From assembly GCA_018061385.1 (NCBI GenBank), contig JAGOUF010000166.1:1-5958 (forward strand): DNA of 5,958 bases, written 5' to 3'. The notes under the pieces are model-generated. The model did not search any database and was not told where the DNA came from. It saw nothing but the letters and a program-made list of their open reading frames with translations. This document shows, piece by piece, positions 1 through 5,958 of the stretch (its first letter is position 1; each line of letters opens with the position of its first letter). The DNA comes from Chitinophagaceae bacterium. GTDB taxonomy: Bacteria; Bacteroidota; Bacteroidia; Chitinophagales; Chitinophagaceae. Position numbers and translations under genes: made by a program.

Positions 1-1
1 A

Positions 2-3000
2 ACTGTTACTCGTCGTTTTTATAAAAATGGCGAAAGTGAATATCGTTTAAACGATGTTCAGTGTAGATTAAAAGATATTCATAACTTGTTTTTAGATACA
101 GGTGTTAGTACCGATAGTTATGCCATTATTGAATTGGGCATGGTGGATGATATTATTAAAGACAAAGAAAACAGCAGACGCCGAATGTTAGAGCAAGCTG
201 CTGGAATTACCATTTATAAAACTAGAAAAAAAGAAGCCAAAAATAAATTAGATGCTACAGAACAAGATTTGGCTCGTATAGAAGACTTATTGTTTGAAAT
301 AAACAATCAATTAAAAACTTTAGAAAATCAAGCAAAAAAGGCCGAGAAGTATTTTGAAATAAAAAAAGAATACAGAGAAATTGCTGTGGAATTAGCTAAA
401 GCATCACTAGAAGGGTTCAACCTTACTTACAAAGAATTGAATGAACAGCAAGAAATTGAAACCAACAAACGCTTTCAATTAGAAGCAGAAATTGCTTTAG
501 AAGATGCTGCATTAGAAAAAGAAAAAGTAGGTTTTATTGAAAAGGAACGAGCCTTACAAAGTATGCAACATGAGTTTAATGATATGTTGCAAAACCTTAG
601 AACAAAAGAAAACGATAAAAACTTAGCCACTCAAAAATTACACTATTTAAAAGAAAAAGAAACCAACCTTAATGAGTTTTTAAATAGGGCAGAAGGGCAA
701 GTAAAAACCATTGGCGATAGTATTGAATACACACAATTACAAGTTACCGATGAAGAGAATAAACTGATTGAACTTTCTGATAGAGTTACGGCAACTAAAA
801 TGGATGTTGAAGCCAAAAGAAGTTTATACGATGAAAAAAGAGCTGCTGTAGATGTATTGAGAAATCAATTTCAGCAAATTCAACGAAACCAATTTGATGC
901 AGAAAAAAAAGTAGCCATTTCCGATACGTCTATTCAAAATTTACAAAGAGCTGCAACACAATTAACCGATGAAAAACAAAATAGAGATGCTCAGTTGCAG
1001 CAATTAGAAATTGAATTAAAAGAAAAAGAAGAACTACTAGAAAATAAACGTGTTGATTTACAACAGTTACAAGAACATCAAGAAAAAACAAAAGAGCAAA
1101 TTTTTCATACACAAGGCGAATTGGAAGCTTTGAGAAATGAGTTGGCTGAAGAAAACAGAAAATTAGACAGCAAAAAAAACGAATACGATTTATTGAAAAG
1201 CTTGGTAGATTCAATGGAAGGCTACCCAGAAAGTATTAAATTTTTGCACAACAATGCCAATTGGAATTCTTCGTCACCCATACTTTCTGATATAATTTAT
1301 GTAACAGAAGAATATAGAGCTGCTGTTGAAAATGTATTAGAGCCTTACCTAAATTATTACGTAGTGAATAATTTGCAAGAAGGGTTACAAGCTGTTCATT
1401 TGCTAAACGACAATAAGAAGGGCAAAGCCAACTTCTTTTTAATGGATAAAATTGCTACCGATAGTAAAGAACATCACCAGCCTGCCAATACCATTAAAGC
1501 TTTAGATGTAATTGAAGTTGATGATCAATATTTAGAATTGGCCAAACATTTATTGGGCAATGTTTTTATTGCAGAAAATGATGACGCCATAGAGAACACA
1601 ACTGGTAGCGTAATACTTGAAAAAACAGGTAAATATGTTAAAGGCAAATACACGTTAACTGGTGGAAGTGTTGGTTTATTTGAAGGTAAAAAAATTGGTA
1701 GAGCAAAAAATTTAGAAAAGTTACAAGACGAAATTATACTGCAACAAGCCGTTGTTAATTCTCTAAAATCAGAAATTCAAATTAGACACAATGCAGTGCT
1801 TGGCTTTAATGAGCAGTTAAAAGAAAATGCCATTAAGCAAACTGAAGTTGAAATTAATCAACTTACCAATCAATGTTTTGCTGCAAAAAATAAAATAGAA
1901 AACTTACAAGCAGCACAGCAAAATGCCCAACAAAGATTGGAAGATATTGAAGCTCGTCTACAAGACGAACATGACGCAATTGCTTCAACCAGAGAAACTT
2001 TTCAAGAGTTGAATGAAGGATTACAAAAAACTGGCGATGAATTGAAAATGATTGAGCAAGATTATCAATTGGCCGAACAAGATTACAATGCTGCAACTTA
2101 TGTGTTTAACGAAAACAACTTAAATCTTACCAAGCAACAAAGTAAAATTGCAACGGTGAAACAAGAGTTAGAGTTTAAGCAAAATCAATTGAACGATTTG
2201 CATACACAAATTCAAAACAATTCTGCTCAATTAACAGAAGCATCCAATGCAATTGTAGAAGGAGAACTTGTTTTAAAACAAAGCGAAGAGTTATTGTTGC
2301 AATTAATGCAAACCAAAGAAGTAGAAGAAAAGAAATTGAACGAAGCCGATCAAACCTATTACAACTTACGCAACATCTTGCAAGAAAAGGAAAGTGAACT
2401 TCGTCATAAATCAAAAGCCAAAGAAAATGTGGAGCATTTATTAAGTGCTATAAAAGATAAATTGAATGATTTGAAATTGAATTTAGCAGGCATGAAAGAA
2501 AGAATGCAAGTTGAATTTAAAGTTGATTTAAATGAAATTTTAGATCAAGAAAGAACTTCTGAAACTAGTTTAGAAGAGTTACAAACGACTAGCGATAGAA
2601 TGCGTAAACGCTTAGACAATATGGGCGAAGTAAACCCAACTGCTATTGAAGCGTATACAGAAATGAAGAAAAGGTATGAGTTTATTTTAGAACAAAAGAA
2701 CGATTTAGTAGATGCAAAAGAAAGCTTGCTACAAACCATACAAGAAGTAGAAGCTACAGCCAATCAGCAGTTTTTAGAAACCTTTAATAGAGTTAGAGAA
2801 AATTTCCAAAAAGTATTTAAAGCATTGTTTACAGAAGAAGACACTGCCGATATGATTTTGGTAAATCCAGAAAATTTAGCTGAAACAGGAATTGACATTG
2901 TTGCAAAACCAAAAGGTAAACGTCCATCATCAATTACTCAATTAAGTGGTGGAGAAAAAACATTAACTGCAACAGCACTGCTGTTTGCTATATACTTAAT

Positions 3001-3226
3001 TAAACCAGCACCATTTTGTATTTTGGATGAGGTTGATGCACCTTTAGATGATGCAAATGTTGGAAAATTCACACAAATGATTAAGAAGTTTAGCGATAAC
3101 TCACAGTTTATTATTGTAACGCACAATAAGCAAACCATGAGTGCTGTAGATGTAATTTATGGAGTAACTATGCAAGAACCTGGCGTAAGTAAATTGGTTC
3201 CCGTAGATTTTAGAAGTTTGAATTAG
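2..3226 (+). CDS. smc: Chromosome segregation ATPase SMC (5'-partial)
   Basis: SMC is the ATPase core of the bacterial condensin-like complex (with ScpA and ScpB) that organises and helps segregate the nucleoid. The reading frame is open from base 2, so the gene starts outside the window; the TTG at 86 is an internal leucine codon, not a start. About 1,074 residues are visible. They begin inside the N-terminal head, with VTRRFYKNGESEYRLND, then DSYAIIELG and RRRMLEQAAGI, all typical of SMC just after the Q-loop region. The Walker A motif (roughly the first 100 residues) is missing only because of the window edge. Two long Glu/Lys/Gln-rich coiled-coil arms (about 230-1200 and 1720-2750) flank a hinge domain (about 1210-1700, starting near SMEGYPESIKF). 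The C-terminal head has the ABC signature LSGGE at 2942-2956, Walker B ILDEVD at 3020-3037, a D-loop (APLDDANV) and the H-loop histidine in VTHNK near 3122. With the missing part, total length would be near the usual 1,170-1,190 residues. It appears intact and functional. It is convergent with the following minus-strand genes. Confidence 0.97.
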   Translation, partial: TVTRRFYKNGESEYRLNDVQCRLKDIHNLFLDTGVSTDSYAIIELGMVDDIIKDKENSRRRMLEQAAGITIYKTRKKEAKNKLDATEQDLARIEDLLFEINNQLKTLENQAKKAEKYFEIKKEYREIAVELAKASLEGFNLTYKELNEQQEIETNKRFQLEAEIALEDAALEKEKVGFIEKERALQSMQHEFNDMLQNLRTKENDKNLATQKLHYLKEKETNLNEFLNRAEGQVKTIGDSIEYTQLQVTDEENKLIELSDRVTATKMDVEAKRSLYDEKRAAVDVLRNQFQQIQRNQFDAEKKVAISDTSIQNLQRAATQLTDEKQNRDAQLQQLEIELKEKEELLENKRVDLQQLQEHQEKTKEQIFHTQGELEALRNELAEENRKLDSKKNEYDLLKSLVDSMEGYPESIKFLHNNANWNSSSPILSDIIYVTEEYRAAVENVLEPYLNYYVVNNLQEGLQAVHLLNDNKKGKANFFLMDKIATDSKEHHQPANTIKALDVIEVDDQYLELAKHLLGNVFIAENDDAIENTTGSVILEKTGKYVKGKYTLTGGSVGLFEGKKIGRAKNLEKLQDEIILQQAVVNSLKSEIQIRHNAVLGFNEQLKENAIKQTEVEINQLTNQCFAAKNKIENLQAAQQNAQQRLEDIEARLQDEHDAIASTRETFQELNEGLQKTGDELKMIEQDYQLAEQDYNAATYVFNENNLNLTKQQSKIATVKQELEFKQNQLNDLHTQIQNNSAQLTEASNAIVEGELVLKQSEELLLQLMQTKEVEEKKLNEADQTYYNLRNILQEKESELRHKSKAKENVEHLLSAIKDKLNDLKLNLAGMKERMQVEFKVDLNEILDQERTSETSLEELQTTSDRMRKRLDNMGEVNPTAIEAYTEMKKRYEFILEQKNDLVDAKESLLQTIQEVEATANQQFLETFNRVRENFQKVFKALFTEEDTADMILVNPENLAETGIDIVAKPKGKRPSSITQLSGGEKTLTATALLFAIYLIKPAPFCILDEVDAPLDDANVGKFTQMIKKFSDNSQFIIVTHNKQTMSAVDVIYGVTMQEPGVSKLVPVDFRSLN

Positions 3227-3246
3227 ATAAATGGGTTAGTAAGCAC

Positions 3247-3282
3247 AAAAAAGGATTGAAGTTTTTACTTCAATCCTTTTTT
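3247..3282. terminator. Bidirectional intrinsic terminator between convergent genes
   Basis: The 10-bp perfect stem GGATTGAAGT (3253-3262) pairs with ACTTCAATCC (3267-3276) around a TTTT loop. Six A residues (3247-3252) lie before the stem and seven T residues (3277-3283) after it, so the helix extends to 16 bp and a U-tract follows the hairpin on either strand. It sits 20 nt after the smc stop codon and 51 nt after the stop of the converging minus-strand gene, the position expected for a shared Rho-independent terminator. Function is inferred from structure and position. Confidence 0.88.
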
Positions 3283-3333
3283 TATTTGCAACAGTTGGTT
3301 TGTGTTTTAATTAATTTAGAAGTCAAAACAACT

Positions 3334-3816
3334 TTAAAATTGCATGGTTACTGTAAAGTGAATTTGATTGTCTAAGAAATCAAATAGAGCTTCATTTTCT
3401 TTTATTCTATTTACTGTTTCGCTTTCGTAGTTTGCTGCAATAGTTTGTTGATTTGTCTTATTGTTGATGATTGCACTAATGTGATAAGGTTTGGCTTCAT
3501 TGTTATTCAGTTCTTCATATTTACTTAATGGCAACGGATCAATGCTCATTTGATTAATCAACTTGTTTATTTCATCCATTGTTGATTGGGTAATCATTGC
3601 ATAAGATTTATGAACAAACTTTGCTGTTCGGTCGTGATAGTTTTTTGTAATTAAATAACAGCAGCCATTTTTTTTGAAAAAAAAATACCAATTTCCGCCC
3701 CACAAATCAACTCCTAAATAAACAGCAATTTCTATATCTTTTCGGGTTTTGTAATATTTTAAAAATGAACTAGGATGGTTGTTTTTTATTGAAAGATTGT
3801 CATTGTCATCCCACAT
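3334..3816 (-). CDS. Hypothetical protein, C-terminal part of a frameshifted exported protein
   Basis: I do not recognise this family. The ATG at 3816 gives 160 residues, but the frame is open upstream to a TGA at 3852-3850, and the added residues DSTKFTR read as normal protein. I therefore think the ATG is an internal methionine and this is the C-terminal two-thirds of one protein whose N-terminus lies in the next frame (see 3786-4077). Visible content: an aromatic-rich stretch (YLGVDLWGGNWYFFFKKNG, residues about 33-51), then a region rich in Asn, Lys and Glu, ending HFTVTMQF. There are no transmembrane segments and no catalytic motif I can name. An 8-T and 9-A homopolymer pair (3668-3685) lies inside the gene, but the frame reads sensibly through it. 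The gene ends 51 nt before the shared terminator. If translated on its own, this would be a cytoplasmic fragment without a signal peptide. The coding sequence looks real; the separate start is doubtful. Confidence 0.6.
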   Translation of the reverse strand: MWDDNDNLSIKNNHPSSFLKYYKTRKDIEIAVYLGVDLWGGNWYFFFKKNGCCYLITKNYHDRTAKFVHKSYAMITQSTMDEINKLINQMSIDPLPLSKYEELNNNEAKPYHISAIINNKTNQQTIAANYESETVNRIKENEALFDFLDNQIHFTVTMQF

Positions 3817-4077
3817 ACGTGTAAATTTTGTAGAATCGGTACATCTAATTCACGATACCACAAAACTTTCTTATTTGCCTGATTAAGGTTTTCAAAATTC
3901 TTTTTTGAAAAACTTAATTTATCAAATTGGGGTAATGCAGAAAAATTCTTGTTACTTACTTTTGCTTTTGTTTTTACAGTATCGCAAGCACATGATTTAT
4001 TTTGAGCTTGTACATTGTTGGTTTGTAAGAAAAGCAAAATAAATATTCCAATAAGTTTAGATAACTGAAGTATGCAT
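3786..4077 (-). pseudogene. N-terminal part of the same frameshifted exported protein (signal peptide plus start of mature region)
   Basis: The frame encodes a clear Sec signal peptide: ILQLSKLIGIFILLFLQ, then NNVQAQ, with a likely cleavage at VQA|Q and a mature region starting NKSCACDTVKTKAK. The product would be exported to the periplasm or surface; Cys residues shortly after the cleavage site could form a disulfide. It is not an obvious lipoprotein, because there is no lipobox Cys at the cleavage point. Two frame problems are visible. First, no ATG is in frame upstream; the nearest ATG (4077-4075) is one base out of phase, and dropping the C at 4074 would give M-ILQLSKL. The in-frame TTG at 4037 would cut the signal peptide in half. 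Second, after YRELDVP the frame runs into a TAA within about 17 codons, whereas the -1 frame continues DSTKFTRMWDDNDN into the 160-residue ORF at 3334-3816. Rejoined, the protein would be about 245 residues. It lies about 40 nt downstream of the arginase stop, so probably co-transcribed. Function unknown. Confidence 0.6.
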
Positions 4078-4114
4078 TGTCGTAGTTTTTTAGGTGTAAA
4101 TTTATTTTTATAGA

Positions 4115-5062
4115 TTAATTCACCAATAAAACATTTACACTTCGCTGTAAAATATTAAAAGCAATTTCAGCCATTAAATTTTCTTTATCCAATGTTGGGT
4201 TAACTTCGGTTATTTCAAAGCAACAAATTTTTCTGCTTTGCATAAACTTACTAATTAAATCTTCGGCTTCTCTTTCTTTTAAGCCATTGCTAACCGGGGT
4301 TCCAGTTCCTTTAGATATGGCAGAATCTAAACTATCCACATCAAAACTTACATAAATATCTGTACAATCGCTTAGGCTTCTAATAATACTTCTATATACA
4401 ATTTCAACACCTTTTCTTCTCAATTCACTTGTTGTAACAATTCTCATTCCATGCTTTTCTATTAATGTCTTTTCTTCTTTTTCATAATCTCTTAAAGAAA
4501 CAAAAACAACATCTTCAGGCAATACTTTAGGTGCAATTTTGCCGATATTTTTTAAATAGTTCCAATATTTTGTTGTGTCTGCATCAAGTTCGTGTACTGC
4601 ACATTCTAAGTTGTCTTCATTAATGGCTGTAGCCAAAGGCATACCATGTAAATTACCACTTGGCGTAGTGTAAGGAGTGTGTAAATCGGCATGTGCATCA
4701 ATCCAAATTACCCCCAATCTGCTTTTAGGTTTGGCAATTTTTATTCCTGCAATTGTTGCACCTGCATTGCTATGATCCCCACTTAAAATAACAGGAAAAA
4801 AATTTTCTTTTATTGAGTCGGCTACCGATTTTGAAATTTTATCGTACATGCTAATTACGCCTTTTATGCGTTTGGCATAAGGACTTTCAATTGGCTCGAA
4901 CAACAGTTTGTTTTCGCTTGGAATTGTTTCTGATGGAAAGTGAACAAAAAAATTGCTCATATAATCTAAAGCTGCAATTTTAATGGCATCAACGCCTAAA
5001 CTTGCACCTCTTGTACCAGCTCCAATTTCACTTGGTACTTCAATTAATTTAATATTTTTCAT
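4115..5062 (-). CDS. rocF: Arginase (ureohydrolase family)
   Basis: Arginase hydrolyses L-arginine to L-ornithine and urea at a binuclear manganese centre in the cytoplasm. The 315-residue length matches the family (human arginase I is 322). The metal-binding residues are all present: H97 in SGDHS, D122, H124 and D126 in IDAHADLHTP, and D241 and D243 in SFDVDSLD; E286 in EVNP matches the active-site glutamate. The SGNLHGMP loop (135-142) is the arginase form of the substrate loop, which favours arginase over agmatinase or formimidoylglutamase; GTGTPV (252-257) is another family motif. One small departure: the usual DVDxLDP reads DVDSLDS, with the proline replaced by serine at 247, which is not a metal ligand. 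The start ATG at 5062 gives the standard N-terminus (MKNIKLIEVPSEIGAGTRG). No strong Shine-Dalgarno is seen, as is common in Bacteroidota. The likely role is arginine catabolism. No ornithine-using or urease gene lies in the window, so the downstream pathway cannot be told. Confidence 0.93.
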   Translation of the reverse strand: MKNIKLIEVPSEIGAGTRGASLGVDAIKIAALDYMSNFFVHFPSETIPSENKLLFEPIESPYAKRIKGVISMYDKISKSVADSIKENFFPVILSGDHSNAGATIAGIKIAKPKSRLGVIWIDAHADLHTPYTTPSGNLHGMPLATAINEDNLECAVHELDADTTKYWNYLKNIGKIAPKVLPEDVVFVSLRDYEKEEKTLIEKHGMRIVTTSELRRKGVEIVYRSIIRSLSDCTDIYVSFDVDSLDSAISKGTGTPVSNGLKEREAEDLISKFMQSRKICCFEITEVNPTLDKENLMAEIAFNILQRSVNVLLVN

Positions 5063-5098
5063 ATTAGTTTGTGTATATACTAAAGCTGTACTTTATAA

Positions 5099-5110
5099 AA
5101 TTGTACAATT
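5099..5110. promoter_or_regulatory. 12-bp perfect palindrome upstream of the arginase gene
   Basis: AATTGTACAATT is a perfect inverted repeat 36 nt upstream of the arginase ATG, in the region where a promoter or operator would be expected. It could bind a dimeric regulator. A related inverted repeat, ATTGTA-N4-TACAAT (5934-5949), lies at the start of the CrtA-like gene. Both are AT-rich and could be chance. I could not find a convincing Bacteroidota promoter (TTTG / TAnnTTTG) beside it. Confidence 0.25.
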
Positions 5111-5155
5111 ATTATAATGAATAAATAGGGGAGAGAAAATAAAACAAAACAAGTA

Positions 5156-5248
5156 TCAGTAATCTGGCCAACTGCCATCGCCACCTGCAATGAGGTTTAA
5201 AAAATAGGCCATTAAAAATTTAGGCTGTATTTGTGTTTTGGCAAACAT
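5156..5248 (-). CDS. Possible 30-residue small protein downstream of the CrtA-like gene
   Basis: An ATG at 5248-5246 opens a 30-residue ORF ending at TGA 5158-5156. It lies 9 nt after, and in the same frame as, the stop codon of the CrtA-like gene. The product starts MFAKTQIQPKF, has a short hydrophobic stretch (FLMAYFLNLIA) and ends with the striking GGDGSWPDY. The codon choice resembles that of neighbouring genes, and the amino-acid string looks like protein rather than random translated AT-rich DNA. I do not recognise a family. It may be a small gene translationally coupled to the CrtA-like gene, a leftover of a decayed gene, or chance. The rest of the gap between the CrtA-like gene and arginase (5063-5155) shows only the AATTGTACAATT palindrome. 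Confidence 0.35.
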   Translation of the reverse strand: MFAKTQIQPKFLMAYFLNLIAGGDGSWPDY

Positions 5249-5257
5249 GCTTGCAAT

Positions 5258-5953
5258 TTAAGGGTTTATTTGTAAAGGGTTTTTACCTCTTAAACTTCCT
5301 GTACAATTTATCACAATAAAACGTGTAAACATTTCTTCGCTATACCAATTTTCTTTTTTTGTTTTAACAATAACATCTTTGTGCGTTTGCATACTGTAAG
5401 CAAATTTTTTCATGCTTTCTTTACTTTGCCAAATGCTAAAAGTAGCTTGTTTAATCCATGGAATTTCTCCAATTCCAAATGAGGTAATAAAGCCATCAAC
5501 ATTGTTCATTTGCTGTGCTACAGGTTGTACGTTTTTCCAAAATGCAGACAATTTATTTAGCCGAATCGTAGCTCTTGTGAGCACTGCAATTGTACCTTCG
5601 TAATTGCTTTGTTTAGGCAAATCACCAAAGCAATATTTTTTATCCCACAAACCATGACTTTCAATAGCCTGCAAATCCATGACCAATTTTTCTGCTTTAA
5701 AAAATTTCCAGTACCAATTTATAAAAGGTGGAGTATTGTTTTGAACATTTTCGTTGGCTGAATAAACTTCTAATAATGCCCATTGCTGTAAATCTGGAGT
5801 TTTATCAAATGTTCCATTTTTACCACAACCCATTAATTTATAAAAACTATTTTTTTTGCTAAGCCATAAGGGTAAACGAAAAATGGCCATTGAAAGAAAG
5901 CCAGCCCAAGCAAGTATTTTGGGGAATCGAACAATTGTAAGTGTACAATACAT
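5258..5953 (-). CDS. CrtA-like protein (spheroidene monooxygenase family)
   Basis: This 231-residue protein resembles CrtA, the oxygenase that adds a keto group to spheroidene in purple phototrophic bacteria. From memory of the family, the matching parts are the N-terminus (MYCTLTIVRF, then MAIFRLPLW), FYKLMGCGKNGTF (37-49), DLQQWALL (54-61), and above all the C-terminal block GIGEIPWIKQATFSIWQS (160-177) followed by FAYSMQTHKDV and WYSEEMFTRF (184-212). His191 is a candidate conserved ligand. The hydrophobic N-terminal stretch (residues about 13-31) is part of the family fold, not a signal peptide. The start at 5953 is only 5 nt from the window edge but gives the usual family N-terminus, so the gene is probably complete. 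No carotenoid or phototrophy genes are visible, so a spheroidene substrate cannot be assumed; homologues in non-phototrophs may act on other substrates. The family assignment is fairly firm, the exact reaction unknown. The 195-nt gap to arginase argues for a separate transcription unit. Confidence 0.75.
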   Translation of the reverse strand: MYCTLTIVRFPKILAWAGFLSMAIFRLPLWLSKKNSFYKLMGCGKNGTFDKTPDLQQWALLEVYSANENVQNNTPPFINWYWKFFKAEKLVMDLQAIESHGLWDKKYCFGDLPKQSNYEGTIAVLTRATIRLNKLSAFWKNVQPVAQQMNNVDGFITSFGIGEIPWIKQATFSIWQSKESMKKFAYSMQTHKDVIVKTKKENWYSEEMFTRFIVINCTGSLRGKNPLQINP

Positions 5954-5958
5954 ACTGC

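Noticed and set aside
86..88. TTG as a start codon for smc
   Set aside because: The frame is open to the window's left edge and the upstream codons encode conserved SMC sequence (VTRRFYKNGESE), so TTG is an internal leucine.
930..3138. Several minus-strand ORFs of 66-94 codons inside smc
   Set aside because: They lie wholly antisense to a well-conserved smc gene and encode Leu/Phe/Cys-rich strings typical of antisense frames of a Lys/Glu/Gln-rich coiled coil.
3668..3685. T8 and A9 homopolymers as the site of the frame fault
   Set aside because: The reading frame gives sensible sequence on both sides (WYFFFKKNGCC), so no shift is needed here.
3797..3809. Short tandem repeat TTGTCA-TTGTCA
   Set aside because: It simply encodes Asp-Asn-Asp-Asn in the minus-strand protein; only two copies.
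4094..4140. GTGTAAAT / ATTTACAC inverted repeat at the arginase 3' end
   Set aside because: Only 8 bp with a 31-nt loop, AT-rich and without a U-tract; too weak to call a terminator or regulatory site.
5412..5603. Plus-strand 63-codon ORF
   Set aside because: It is antisense to the most conserved part of the CrtA-like gene and has no recognisable features.

Overview
The window is AT-rich. Its SMC protein, the codon usage and the gene style (exported protein with an Asn/Lys-rich mature part, weak ribosome binding sites) suggest a Bacteroidota bacterium, possibly near the Chitinophagia/Sphingobacteriia. This is inferred from protein style and composition, since no rRNA or other marker gene is present.

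Layout: positions 2-3226 (+) hold a 5'-truncated smc gene that lacks only the N-terminal Walker A part. A strong, symmetrical hairpin at 3247-3282 follows, with A- and T-tracts on its two flanks. It can terminate transcription in both directions between convergent genes. Everything from 3334 to 5953 is on the minus strand. Reading in the direction of transcription, the order is: a CrtA-like protein of the spheroidene monooxygenase family (5953-5258), a possible 30-residue ORF (5248-5156), an intergenic stretch with a 12-bp palindrome, an arginase (5062-4115), and an exported protein of unknown function (about 4077-3334) whose reading frame is broken.

The genes do not form a recognisable pathway. 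smc is a chromosome-maintenance gene, arginase is arginine catabolism, and the CrtA-like protein is a probable small oxygenase with no carotenoid genes visible nearby. The arginase and the broken gene are about 40 nt apart and probably share a transcript ending at the shared terminator.

I found no convincing new multi-gene system. The best leads are the broken exported gene, which shows a clean -1 frame change next to a retrovirus-type slippery heptamer plus a second frame problem at its start codon, the small ORF behind the CrtA-like gene, and the CrtA-like gene itself.
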